From NCBI GenBank assembly GCA_963767645.1, contig CAVYEW010000001.1, positions 372,001 through 436,000 on the forward strand: a stretch of 64,000 bases of DNA, given 5' to 3'. This stretch comes from DATFDN01 sp963767645 (GTDB lineage Bacteria; Pseudomonadota; Alphaproteobacteria; Acetobacterales; Acetobacteraceae). The stretch's first letter is position 1. Every line of letters begins with the position of its first letter. Below are positions 32,268 to 40,640 of this stretch, piece after piece. Under the pieces are notes generated by a model. That model saw nothing but the letters and a program-made list of their open reading frames with translations. It was not told where the DNA came from and ran no database searches. The translations under genes were made by a program, and so were the position numbers.

Positions 32268-32432
32268 GGGCATAGCCGCAGTGCTGGAAGCAAGCTGAGG
32301 CGTCCTCGGCGGTGATGCTGGCGAGCGCCGGGCCGAGCGCCTGGTGCAGCGCGTCCTCGGTGCGTGCTTCGAGGCGGCGCAACTCGGCTTTCACCTTGGC
32401 CCAGATCGGCTCGATCGGATTGAGGTCCGGTG
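32268..32432 (-). mobile_element. IS630-family transposase, C-terminal remnant
   Basis: The minus strand encodes PDLNPIEPIWAKVKAELRR (the last acidic residue block of the IS630 DDE site), then EARTEDALHQALG and a tail ending CFQHCGYARPN before a stop. It is separated from the N-terminal fragment at 30758-31110 by the IS5 element and lies in the wrong order to be the same disrupted copy, so a rearrangement or a second element is implied. It is cut off upstream by the MITE-like repeat. Confidence 0.75.
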
Positions 32433-32582
32433 TAGTGCGTTTTCAGGCTGACTGTATCGACGCGCCGTTTCACCCCTCCCCTATCCCCTCCCGCAAGGGG
32501 AGGGGGACGTGGTAGGCGACTCCCCCTCCCCTTGCGGGAGGGGGCCGGGGGGAGGGATACGCCGGCGGTTCCAGTCTGGGTG
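32433..32582 (+). repeat. dispersed MITE-like GC-rich repeat, copy B
   Basis: 150 bases beginning TAGTGCGTTTTCAGGCTGACTG and ending CGGCGGTTCCAGTCTGGGTG. Internal blocks CCCCTCCCGCAAGGGGAGGG and CCCCTCCCCTTGCGGGAGGGG flank ACGTGGTAGGCGACT. It is nearly identical to the copy at 47154-47309 and matches the inverted copy at 25623. It truncates the IS630 fragment, suggesting insertion into it. Confidence 0.75.
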
Positions 32583-32607
32583 CAGCCTGCGGGGCGACGC
32601 TTGACAT

Positions 32608-33862
32608 CTATGACGATGAGAACGTGTCGCCGCTCAAGCCTGCTCTGCGCTTTTCAAGCCATAGTCGTTCCGCTGGCGCCGGGCCCAGAGCCAGGGCCGA
32701 TTCGTAGGCGGCGCGAGCCTCCCCGGTTCGTCCGACGCGCCGCAGCAAATCGGCGCACCGCGTGATAGGGCAGGAAATCAGCGAGTTTACGCCCACTCAT
32801 CGCCTCAACCTTACTCAGCGCCGAGTCCACCCCCGCCACCTCGGCCAGAGCCACCGTGCAGTTCAAGCGCACGACAGGGTCGTCGCGATGCGTGAGCAGG
32901 ATGTCATAGAGCGCCAGCACGGCCCGCCACGGCGGGGGTTCGGCAAGGCTTCGCCTCGCACACCAGGCACCGTGGATCGCGGCCTGCACTGCCCGCGACC
33001 CAGTTGCCCCCGGAGCGGTAGCGGCAGCGCGCCTCAGATACCCGTCCGCATCCTCGATCAGCGGACGCCGCCACAGCGCCGGGTCCTGCTCCGACAGCGG
33101 CACCATCGCGCCCTCACTGTCGAGCCGCGCCGGCCGCCGCGCCGCCGCGTAGCGGACCAGGGCCGCGAGCGCGAGCGCCTCGGGCTCCGCGGGCAGCAGC
33201 TCCGCCAGCACGCGCGTCAGCTCCAGCATCTCCGAGGCATAGCCGGCGTGCGGCCCGAGGCCGGCCGCGTCCTCGTGCGCCTTGGCGTAGGCGACCTCCA
33301 GCGTGGACAGCACCGCGTCGAGCCGCTCGGACCAGGCCTCGGGTCGAGGCACCTCGAACGGCACGCCGGCCTCGGCGATCTTGCGCTTGGCCCGGACCAA
33401 GCGCTGGGCCAGCGTGACCTCGGGAATCAGGAAGGCGTGGGCGATCTCGGCCGTGGACAAGCCGCAGACCAGCCGCAAGGTAAGAGCGGCCCGTGCTTCC
33501 GGCGCCACCGCCGGATGGCAGCACACGAAGATGAGCCTGAGCCGTTCGTCGGGAATCAGCCCGGCATCGCCGGTCATGAGATCCTCCGCGCTCGGCTCAG
33601 GGGCCGGTGGATCGGGTACGAAGCGCTCGCGGGTTCGGCGCCGGCGCAGCGCATCGAAGGCGCAGCGCTGCGCAACCCGGTAGAGCCAGCCGGCCGGGTC
33701 GCGTGGCGCACCGCCATCCCGCGACCAGGCTTCCGCCGCCCGCGCGCAGGCCTCGGCGAATGCCTCTTCGGCCACATCAAGGTCGCGGAAGCGGGCGGCG
33801 AGCGCCGCGACGATGCGCCCGCCCGCCTGCCGCGCCGCACGGTCGAGCGCGGCGGTGCTCAC
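32608..33862 (-). CDS. ECF sigma factor, ECF42-like, frameshifted
   Basis: RNA polymerase sigma factor with a long C-terminal extension. Region 2 (DVAEEAFAEACARAAEAWS, GWLYRVAQRCAFDALRRRR) is followed by region 4 (LTLRLVCGLSTAEIAHAFLI, PEVTLAQRLVRAKRKIAEAG) by residue ~180. A ~230-residue helical, TPR-like C domain with the ECF42-type block PYHAV then follows. The last ~50 residues (LLRRVGRTGEARAAYESALA) are one frame over; CGCCGAT near 32760 has one base too many and the span is 3n+1. Its partner YCII gene overlaps the start by 4 bases, the standard ECF42 arrangement. No anti-sigma factor is present; regulation through the C-terminal extension is typical of the group. Confidence 0.85.
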
Positions 33863-34212
33863 CCGCAGCCTTGGCCGAATAGCGGCCTGATCTCCACCGC
33901 CCCGTCCTGCAACAAAGGCAATTCCTTGGCGGCAGCGATCGCGGCGTCGAGATCGGGCACATCGATCAGGTAGAGTCCGGCAAGCTGCTCCTTGGTCTCC
34001 GCGAACGGACCGTCGTGGATCGTCTTGGTCCCACCCGTGGTGCGCACGGTAGTCGCCGCGGCCGTGCCCTTCAGCCCGGCGCCGCCGACCCTCGCAGCCC
34101 CTAGCTTGGCGGTGAACGCCATATGCTTAGCGGCAACCTCCTGGAGGGCAGGCCCGTTTTTGTCCGGGCCGTAGAATTGCTCGTCCTCGTAGATCAGCAG
34201 TGCGTAGCGCAT
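33859..34212 (-). CDS. YCII-related (DGPF-domain) protein
   Basis: 117-residue single-domain protein: start MRYALLIYEDEQFYG, the family motif HDGPFAETKEQLAGLYLIDV at about residues 66-85, and a tail rich in small residues. YCII/DGPF proteins are ferredoxin-fold dimers of uncertain biochemical function that are systematically encoded beside ECF42 sigma factors. Here the stop overlaps the sigma factor start by 4 bases, so the pair is translationally coupled. Confidence 0.9.
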   Translation of the reverse strand: MRYALLIYEDEQFYGPDKNGPALQEVAAKHMAFTAKLGAARVGGAGLKGTAAATTVRTTGGTKTIHDGPFAETKEQLAGLYLIDVPDLDAAIAAAKELPLLQDGAVEIRPLFGQGCG

Positions 34213-34255
34213 TCGTATTACCCCTTCTCATAATCCGGCCATTGGGAAATGCCGG

Positions 34256-34501
34256 TCAGCTCCCGCGACGGTTGCTCTGGACGTTGCTGGCGACAGGGAC
34301 TGATCCGCTCCTCGGTGCCTCGGTGCGGCTGGCAGGATGTGACGTGCTCGCCCTGCCGGCGCTTGTCGCCTGCATCTGCTGGGTTTCGATGAAGCTGGGC
34401 CAGCCGCTGTGCCAGGGGGCGAGGCCGGGAGGAGCGCCTTGCGCCAGGGCGGCAGCGCCGCCAATCACGGTGAGGGCTGCGACAATAGCGATCTGTTTCA
34501 T
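34256..34501 (-). CDS. small exported protein of unknown function
   Basis: 81-residue product. An N-terminal signal peptide (MKQIAIVAALTVIGGAAALA, cleavage probable after ALAQG) is followed by a short mature part rich in Ser, Ala, Thr and Arg (APWHSGWPSFIETQQ then a low-complexity tail). AAGGA lies about 9 bases before the ATG at 34501. Just upstream, 34560-34606 reads MRMQYMRLIYQGR on the same strand, which looks like the decayed start of a second YCII gene. I do not recognise the family. Confidence 0.5.
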   Translation of the reverse strand: MKQIAIVAALTVIGGAAALAQGAPPGLAPWHSGWPSFIETQQMQATSAGRASTSHPASRTEAPRSGSVPVASNVQSNRRGS

Positions 34502-34844
34502 CTGAATCAGTCCTTGGTTTTTGAAAGTGGTCATGACGGATCCCCCGTAGCCGGCCCGGAGATCTGCTCGTCCCTGGTAGATCAGCCGCATGTACTGCAT
34601 TCGCATCGCCCCTCCTCTGGGCTTGGCAGAAGCCGCGTCGGTCGCGGCCCGTCCAGCTATCAGACGTTCGAGCCTGCCCGGGATCGACAGTTGGTACGAG
34701 TTTTCTCGGCGAGTGCGGGAGTAGGCGGGCGAACCAGCAAGTTCGCGCGTATGAGCCCCCTCCCCCCGGCCCCGCCCGCGAGGAGAGGGGGAGCCACACT
34801 GCGATCCTCTTCCCTTGCGGGAAGGGCTAGGGAAGAGTCGAGCG
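34502..34844. other. intergenic region with GC-rich hairpin repeats
   Basis: No complete gene. 34560-34610 holds the YCII-like remnant on the minus strand. 34755-34850 holds two hairpin blocks related to the dispersed repeats: CCCCCTCCCCCCGG with GGAGAGGGGG, and CTCTTCCCTTGCGGGAAGGG. They lie just past the stop of the MotB/OmpA-like gene and could act as its transcription terminator or RNA stabiliser. Confidence 0.45.
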
Positions 34845-36188
34845 TTACGATCGCGTGCGGTTGTAGTCGGTCAGGCGCAGCTCGATGCGGCGGTTCTTGG
34901 CGTAGCCGGCCGGGGTCTCCGCCGGGTCTAGCGGGTGGTTGTCGCCGAAGCCGGTGACTGCCAGGTGGTCCGCGGGCACGCCCTCCTTGATCAGCAGGTT
35001 CACCACGCTGATCGCGCGCGCCGCCGACAGCTCCCAGTTCGAGGCGAAGCGTCCGCCGGTGACGGGCTGGCGGTCGGCGTAGCCGTCCACGTCGAGCACC
35101 CAGGCGAGATTCGGCGGGATCTTCTCGGCGATGTGCTTCACCGTCTCGGCGATCTTGCTCATCTGCACCACGCCGTCGGAGGTGAGGTCGGCGGAGCCGA
35201 CGGGGAACAGCACGTCGCTCTGCATCACGAACCGGTCGCCGACGATATCGATCCCCGGCTCGCCGGCCAGCACCTTGCGCAAGGTGCCGAAGAAGTCGCT
35301 CCGATACTGCTGCAATTCCTGGACCTTGGCGGCCAGCGCGGTGTTGAGCTGCTGGCCCAGGTTGGCGATCTTCACGTCCTTCTCGTGCTCGGCGGCATGG
35401 GCGACGTCGAGCGCCTGCGCCACGGCTCCGAGTTGCGCCCTCAGCTGGTCGACCTGCTGGTTGAGCAGCGCGATCTGCGCCTTCGCGCTGTCGCCCAGCT
35501 TGCGCTCGTCCTCCAGCTGCGCGGCGACAGCGCGGCGGCGGTCCTGTTCGGTGGTCACGCGCACCGCGGCGTCCTGCGCCTGCTTTTCCAGCTGGTCGCG
35601 CAGCGCCGTCAGCGCGCGCACCTGCTGGTCCATCCGGGCGAGGTCGTCGAGCTTCGCCTGGATCGTCTCGCGATCGGCGCTCACGGTGCGGTTCAGTTCC
35701 GCGGACTCGCGCCGCATGGCCTCCAGGTGCTGTTGCGCGTCGGCCAGCTGGGTCGCGAGATCGGCGGCGCGCGCCTCGGCGCCGCGCGCGCTCTGCTGCG
35801 AGGCGCTGAGCTGCCCGGTGAGCACCGTGCGGGTGTTGTTCAGCTCGGCCAGTTGCCGGCCAAGATCGGCGATCTGCGTGCCGAGTTCCTGCCGGTCGGC
35901 ATTCGCCGATGCAAGCTCGCTGGTGAGCCGCGACACCGAGCCCTCCAGCCCGGAGGCGCGCGACTTCTCGAGCGACAGCATCCGGCCCACATCGGCGAGC
36001 TTCGCGCTGAGGGTATCGAGCTCCTTGTTGCGCCCGGTGAGCGCGAAGGAGAGGAACCCCTGCGCCAGGACGAACACGAGCAGGACGAAGATGATGACCA
36101 TGAGCAGCGTGGAGAGGGCGTCCACGTAACCTGGCCAGGCTTCCATCCCGGCCGATCCGCTGCTCCGCCGACGCGGTCCAAGGGCCAT
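34845..36188 (-). CDS. MotB/OmpA-like peptidoglycan-binding protein with coiled coil
   Basis: 447 residues. One N-terminal membrane helix (about 24-48) starts YVDALSTLLMVIIFVLLVFV, with an Asp at the cytoplasmic end as in proton-channel partners. A long coiled coil covers about 55-300 (heptads rich in Leu, Gln, Ala, Asp), and a C-terminal OmpA-type peptidoglycan-binding domain (about 310-447) contains DVDGYADRQPV and the motif AKNRRIELRL. It directly follows the TolQ/MotA-like gene, so the two probably form a proton-driven envelope complex rather than a flagellar stator; no flagellar genes are nearby. Confidence 0.85.
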   Translation of the reverse strand: MALGPRRRSSGSAGMEAWPGYVDALSTLLMVIIFVLLVFVLAQGFLSFALTGRNKELDTLSAKLADVGRMLSLEKSRASGLEGSVSRLTSELASANADRQELGTQIADLGRQLAELNNTRTVLTGQLSASQQSARGAEARAADLATQLADAQQHLEAMRRESAELNRTVSADRETIQAKLDDLARMDQQVRALTALRDQLEKQAQDAAVRVTTEQDRRRAVAAQLEDERKLGDSAKAQIALLNQQVDQLRAQLGAVAQALDVAHAAEHEKDVKIANLGQQLNTALAAKVQELQQYRSDFFGTLRKVLAGEPGIDIVGDRFVMQSDVLFPVGSADLTSDGVVQMSKIAETVKHIAEKIPPNLAWVLDVDGYADRQPVTGGRFASNWELSAARAISVVNLLIKEGVPADHLAVTGFGDNHPLDPAETPAGYAKNRRIELRLTDYNRTRS

Positions 36189-37349
36189 CTAGCCACGCTC
36201 CTCTGCACGGGCCGCAATGGTGCGGGTGAGAATCCTGAGATCGCTGCGCAGTTCGGCGGTGGACTGGGCGCGACCCTGCTCGGTTTCCGTCAGCAAGCGC
36301 TGCAGGTGGAGATCGATGTTGCGCAGATGCGCCCGGGAAATCTCGTCGAGACCGGTATCGGGACGCAGATCGGCCAGGCGCTGCAAGACGGGGGCCACCG
36401 ATTGCTGCGCCTCGCCGATGCGCAACATCAATTGCTGGCTGGCGCGCATGGTGTCGGTCAACGCCGCCATGCGCTCGGCCAGCGCCAGCACGGTCTGGCT
36501 CGCCTGCGCGCGGCCGTCCTCGCCGCGCGCCAGCATGCCCTGCAGGCTTTCCATGTTCTCGGCGGTCTGCTCCAGCAGCGCCTGCACGTAGACCGGCACC
36601 GAGCCCTCGCCTTCCGCGAAGGCGCCCGAGGAAAGCCGGGTCAGGCCGGCCAGCCACTCCTCCAGCTCGTTGAAGAAGCGGTTCTGCGCCTGGCCCGCGG
36701 TGAGGTCGAGGAAGCCGAGGACCAGCGCGCTCGACAGGCCGAACATGCTGGCCGAGAACGCGATGCCCATGCCGTTCAGCGGCTCGGCCAGTCCGGACTT
36801 GAGCTGATCGAACAGCTGGGCGAGGTCGTTGGTGCCGATCGACATGTGCTGGATCACGCCGGACACGGCGCCGATGGTGCGGAGCAGGCCCCAGAACGTG
36901 CCCAGCAGGCCGAGGAAGATCAGCAGCCCGGTCATGTAGCGGGCCACCTCGCGGCTTTCGTCCAGGCGCGAGCCGATCGAATCGAGCAGGCTGCGGGTGG
37001 CCAGGGTGGACAGCGTGAACCGCGCCTGGGCCCCGCCCCGTCCCCCGCGCCCGCTGTCGCGCATCGCCAGCATGCTGGCCATCGGCGCCAGCAGCCGCGG
37101 CGAGGGGACGGCGGAGGCGCTGGGGCGCGGGTTCTGGTACGCCTCGACCCAGGCGACCTCGGGGCCGAGACGCATCACCTGGCGCAAGGTCCAGAGAATG
37201 CCGATCAGCAGGATGAACAGGATCAGCCCGTTCAGGTCCGGATTGTTCAGGAAGATGACCCGCAAGGTGGGCGACAGCCAGGCAACAATGGCCGCGACCG
37301 CGGCCAAGAACACCAGCATGCGGATCAGGTACGGACTCGGGCGGGTCAT
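36189..37349 (-). CDS. MotA/TolQ/ExbB-like proton channel protein
   Basis: 386-residue inner-membrane protein. Two N-terminal helices (about 10-30 and 40-58), then the conserved channel pair: RYMTGLLIFLGLLGTFWGLL near residue 140 and LAEPLNGMGIAFSASMFGLS near residue 188. The GLLGTFWGL segment is the family hallmark. A long C-terminal region carries amphipathic helices. The next gene begins 1 base after its stop. It is larger than TolQ or ExbB and of a type found with OmpA-domain partners in alphaproteobacteria. Confidence 0.85.
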   Translation of the reverse strand: MTRPSPYLIRMLVFLAAVAAIVAWLSPTLRVIFLNNPDLNGLILFILLIGILWTLRQVMRLGPEVAWVEAYQNPRPSASAVPSPRLLAPMASMLAMRDSGRGGRGGAQARFTLSTLATRSLLDSIGSRLDESREVARYMTGLLIFLGLLGTFWGLLRTIGAVSGVIQHMSIGTNDLAQLFDQLKSGLAEPLNGMGIAFSASMFGLSSALVLGFLDLTAGQAQNRFFNELEEWLAGLTRLSSGAFAEGEGSVPVYVQALLEQTAENMESLQGMLARGEDGRAQASQTVLALAERMAALTDTMRASQQLMLRIGEAQQSVAPVLQRLADLRPDTGLDEISRAHLRNIDLHLQRLLTETEQGRAQSTAELRSDLRILTRTIAARAEERG

Positions 37350-38083
37350 GGCTGCTTGCCCTGCTTCGGCGCGGCGGCGGCGCCGCTGGTGCCCATCACA
37401 GTAACGATCGCTGCGTCAGCGGCGCCAGCCTGATCTACCGGAGGCACGCCGAGCGCGCGCACATAGATGCTGGCGGCAGGCACTCCAGCCCCCACCAACG
37501 CCGCGCGCACCGCGAGCGCGCGCGCCAGCGACAGCCGCCGCGCGCTCGAGGCGTCGCCGCCGGAGGCGGGCGCGTAGGCGACGACCTCGATCCTGGTCGC
37601 ATCGGTGCGCGGCGCCTCCCGACCCAGCCGTGCGACCGCGCCGGCCTCGGGCGCGGCGAGATCGGACTGACCAGGGGCAAATCCGACACGCAGCACAAGC
37701 GGTGCTGCGGGCGGCGGCTGGGGAGGTGCTGCGGGCGGGGCGGCTGCGGGCGGGACGGCTCCGGTAGGAGGCGCCGGCGTCGCGGGCGGCGGGGGCACGG
37801 GCGCCGCGGAGGGCAGCTCGACGGCGGCGGGAGGCGGGCCGGCGGCCACGCTGGGCGGCGCTGGGGCCACGGCGGGCGCTGCCGCGGGGGGCGCGGGCTC
37901 GGGGCTCGGCCGGCCGGCGGTCGACGGAAGCGGCCGGTGCGTCAGGGGGCGATGGGCCGGGCGCGGCGCCGTCCTCGGCTGCGGCAGCGCGTCGAGGGCG
38001 TGCAGATCGACGGTGACTTGCGCCCAAGCGGAAGCGGACAGGCCCAGCATGGCGGTGACAACGGTTGCGGCAAGGCGGCGCAT
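37346..38083 (-). CDS. periplasmic OmpA-like protein with Pro/Ala-rich linker
   Basis: 245 residues: signal peptide MRRLAATVVTAMLGLSASAWA, a roughly 90-residue Pro/Ala linker, and a C-terminal OmpA-like fold (LRVGFAPGQSDLAAPEAGAV, RIEVVAYAPASGGDASSAR, RRLSLARALAVRAALVGAGV). Most canonical peptidoglycan-binding residues are not obvious. The ATG at 38083 is chosen because it begins the signal peptide; 21 codons of upstream frame are ignored. Its stop overlaps the channel gene start in an ATGA, so the three genes form one envelope module. Confidence 0.75.
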   Translation of the reverse strand: MRRLAATVVTAMLGLSASAWAQVTVDLHALDALPQPRTAPRPAHRPLTHRPLPSTAGRPSPEPAPPAAAPAVAPAPPSVAAGPPPAAVELPSAAPVPPPPATPAPPTGAVPPAAAPPAAPPQPPPAAPLVLRVGFAPGQSDLAAPEAGAVARLGREAPRTDATRIEVVAYAPASGGDASSARRLSLARALAVRAALVGAGVPAASIYVRALGVPPVDQAGAADAAIVTVMGTSGAAAAPKQGKQP

Positions 38084-38142
38084 CGGCGCCAGCAAAGCGC
38101 CTCGGGAGCCCGGCACGCAAGCGGCCGTCCGGGCGGCGCCGG

Positions 38143-38982
38143 TCATGTTGCCTCGGCTGCCCTCATGCCCATACCGTCGGCGACGAACTCCCGCAGTTTC
38201 GCGTGCAAGTGCGGCGTTCCAGCAACAACGTCACCGCTGCCGCGCGGGTCGCCGCCGAGCGGGTCGGTGGCGTAGCCGCCCGATTCCCGCACCAGAAGCA
38301 GCCCGGCCGCCATGTCCCAGGGCTTCAGGCCGAGTTCCCAATAGCCGTCGTAGCGGCCCGCCGCGACCCAGGCGAGGTCGAGCGCGGCGGCTCCGAAACG
38401 GCGGATGCCGGCGACCCGCGGCATCAGCGCCGCCAGGGTGCGCGAGAAGGCGGACCGGCGCGAGGACGCGACGGCGGCGAACGGGATACCGGTGGCGAAC
38501 AGCGCCTCCTTCAGCTCGCGCCGCGCCGAGACGCGCAGCCGCCGTTCGTTGACGAACGCGCCGGCGCCTTTCTCGGCCCAGAACATCTCATCGACGGCCG
38601 GCGCGTAGATCAGCCCCGCCGCCGCCTCGCTGGTGCCGTCCGGCAGGCGCTTCTCCAGCCCGATGCTGATCGCCCAGTGCGGGATGCCGTGCAGGAAGTT
38701 GGTGGTCCCGTCGAGCGGATCGACGATCCAGCGCCAGGACCAGTTCTCCGATCCGGAGGCGCCGGATTCCTCCATCAGGAAGGCGTAGCCGGGGCGGGCG
38801 CGGGTCAGCTCCTCGCGCAAGGTGGCCTCGGCGCGCAGATCGGCCTGGGTGACGAAGTCGGACGGCCCCTTGACGCTCACCTGGAGCTGCTCGACCTCGG
38901 CGAAGTCGCGCAGCAGACGCTTCGCCGCCTTGTGGGCGGCGTTGGCCATGACGGTCAGGTGCGGCGAGAGGCGCGCGGCCAA
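38143..38982 (-). CDS. suhB: inositol monophosphatase family protein
   Basis: 279-residue Mg-dependent phosphatase of the IMPase/SuhB family. Metal and substrate motifs: FLMEESGASG (Glu), then WIVDPLDGTTNFLHGIPHWA near residue 90 with the D-P-L-D-G-T core, and LKPWDMAAGLLLVRESGG with the C-terminal WD. GEVEQ-type N terminus LLRDFAEVEQLQVSVKGPSD is typical of alphaproteobacterial SuhB, which can also act on rRNA transcription. The TTG at 38982 gives the conserved N-terminal PHLTVMANAAHKA; an ATG at 38949 is the alternative. It follows efp by 6 bases. Confidence 0.9.
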   Translation of the reverse strand: MAARLSPHLTVMANAAHKAAKRLLRDFAEVEQLQVSVKGPSDFVTQADLRAEATLREELTRARPGYAFLMEESGASGSENWSWRWIVDPLDGTTNFLHGIPHWAISIGLEKRLPDGTSEAAAGLIYAPAVDEMFWAEKGAGAFVNERRLRVSARRELKEALFATGIPFAAVASSRRSAFSRTLAALMPRVAGIRRFGAAALDLAWVAAGRYDGYWELGLKPWDMAAGLLLVRESGGYATDPLGGDPRGSGDVVAGTPHLHAKLREFVADGMGMRAAEAT

Positions 38983-38988
38983 GCCGGC

Positions 38989-39556
38989 TCAGCCCTTGGC
39001 CCGCTCGACATAGCTGCCGTCCTCGGTGCGGACGACGATCCTCTCGCCGGTCTCGATGAAGGGCGGCACCGAGGTCTTCACGCCATTGGACAGCCGGGCC
39101 GGCTTGTAGGACGAGGCGGCGGTCTGTCCCTTCACCACCGGATCGGCCTCGACGATCTCCAGCACGACGGTGGGCGGCAGGTGCGCGGCAACCGGCTCGC
39201 CCTCCACCAGATCGACGGTGATGGTCATGTTGTCCTGCAGGAACGGCGCCGCGTCGCCCAGCAGCGCGAGCGGCACATGCACCTGCTCGAAGCTCTCCTG
39301 GTCCATCAGCACCATGTTGTCGCCTTCCGTGTAGGAGTACACGGTACTCCTTGTTGTCGGTCATCAGGCGTTCCACGGTGTCGGCGGTGCGCCAACGCTC
39401 GTTGGTCTTGTTCCCGCTCTTCAGGTCGCGCATCTCCACCTGGATGAAGGCGCCGCCCTTGCCGGGGGTGATGATCTGCTGCTTCAGCACGGTCCAGCGG
39501 CGGCCCTCGTGCTCGATCACCTGTCCGGCGCGGATCAGGTTCGCCTGCTGCTTCAT
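38989..39556 (-). CDS. efp: elongation factor P, frameshifted
   Basis: EF-P relieves ribosomes stalled at polyproline. N-terminal domain: MKQQANLIRAGQVIEHEGRR and QQIITPGKGGAFIQVEMRDL, with Lys33 in PGKGGA at the tRNA-facing tip, the residue modified by EpmA/EpmB (both encoded at 40587-43461). The remaining domains (VYSYTEGDNMVLMDQESFEQV, SYKPARLSNGVKTSVPPFIE) are in another frame. The switch near 39342, in GAGTACCGTGTAC, needs one base removed; the span of 568 bases is exactly 188 codons plus stop plus one. The intact length is the normal 188 residues, and an IMPase gene follows after 6 bases. Confidence 0.88.
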
Positions 39557-39637
39557 GGTCACTCGTCTCGATACGGCGGGAAAGGCGGGCTTCTACAGGC
39601 AGCCCGCAGCGGGGGCAAGCGCATGGGCTGCCGGATC

Positions 39638-39831
39638 GTTGAGGGTTGAGGGGGGGGTTAGTGGGGTGTTGTGGTTGGGGTGGGTGGGTGTGTGGTGTGG
39701 TGTTTGTGGTGTGTTGGGGGAGTTGGGGTGTTTTGGGAGTTTGTGGTGTGTGGGTGGTGGGGGGGTGTGGGGTGGGTGGGTTGATTGGGGTTGGTGGGTA
39801 GGTGAGAGAAGGTGTAGTGAGGGTGAGTGAG
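39638..39831 (+). repeat. C-free G/T-rich low-complexity tract
   Basis: 194 consecutive bases without a single C on the plus strand, dominated by short runs of G separated by T (TGGGTGGGTGTGTGG-like), in a genome that is otherwise about two-thirds G+C. Many GGG runs could form G-quadruplexes. It lies between efp and the ISAs1 remnant. Frames through it give only Pro/Thr/His or Gly/Val/Trp low-complexity strings, so it is not coding. Confidence 0.85.
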
Positions 39832-39856
39832 CGGGGTGAGTGGGAGGGAGGCGTGA

Positions 39857-40640
39857 TTGAGATCGTGCATCGACGGCAGACATCACGCGCACTCACGACG
39901 CGAAGAAGCGTGGGCGCTGCACATGGTGCTGGGCGAGCAGCAGCGCGTGCTGGGAGCAGGCTGCGAGGCACGCAACGAATCACGCGATCCGCTGCTGTCG
40001 AGCTCACCGGCGCGCTGGTACGGTCGATGCGATGGGGTGTCAGACAGGATCGCCAAACTATCCTCGACCGAGGCGGCGACTACCTGCTTGCGGTCAAGGA
40101 CAACCAACCCAGCTTGCACGACGAGGTCCGGCGTCTGTTCGACGACCGGCCTGCGCGCTGCATGCCGGGTGAGACGACCGACGGCGAGCACGGCCGCATC
40201 GAGCTGCGCAGCACCAGGTAGCCACGACGTGGCCTGGCTGACCACAGACCGCCGCTTCCCGGCGAGCCACGCTTCTCCGGCGTGCGCGCCGCGTGGTTGA
40301 GGCCGCGGTCGAGCGCGGTGACAGCACCAGCCGCGAGCGCCGCTACTATCCTCGTCCCTGCCGCTCGACGCCCGGCTGTTCGCCGTGCAGTGCGCTGCCT
40401 TGGCACGTCGAGAATCGCCTGCACTGGGTGCTCGACGTCATCTTCCACGAAGACCTCAGCGTCTCAATCCGGCACCGGGCCACAGAACATGGCCACCATC
40501 CGCCACATGGCCATGAACCTGCTCCAAGGCGCCAAGGACAAGCACAGCCTCAAGGTCCGGCGAAAATCCGCCGCTTGGGATACAACCTACCTCGAAGTCC
40601 TCCGCGACAGTAGCAAACAAGGAGCGCGCCTGCCCCACGG
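39857..40640 (+). mobile_element. ISAs1-family transposase remnant
   Basis: Several broken frames together match an ISAs1 (H-repeat-associated) transposase: MVLGEQQRVLG, then after shifts VDAMGCQT, ILDRGGDYLLAVKDNQPSLHD with EVRRLFDD, then RRYYPRP, ENRLHWVLDVIFHEDLSVS, MAMNLLQGAKDKHSLKVRRK and SAAWDTTYLEVL. The 5' half is missing and at least four frame changes are needed, so it is inactive. Its right end is joined to the 3' end of epmB. Confidence 0.8.

Noticed and set aside
34935..37433. 832-codon plus-strand open frame opposite the OmpA/TolQ-like genes
   Set aside because: Antisense shadow; the minus-strand proteins have clear membrane helices, coiled coil and OmpA motifs.
39593..39892. 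99-codon Pro/Thr/His-rich frame on the minus strand
   Set aside because: It merely translates the C-free low-complexity tract; no ribosome-binding site or domain.
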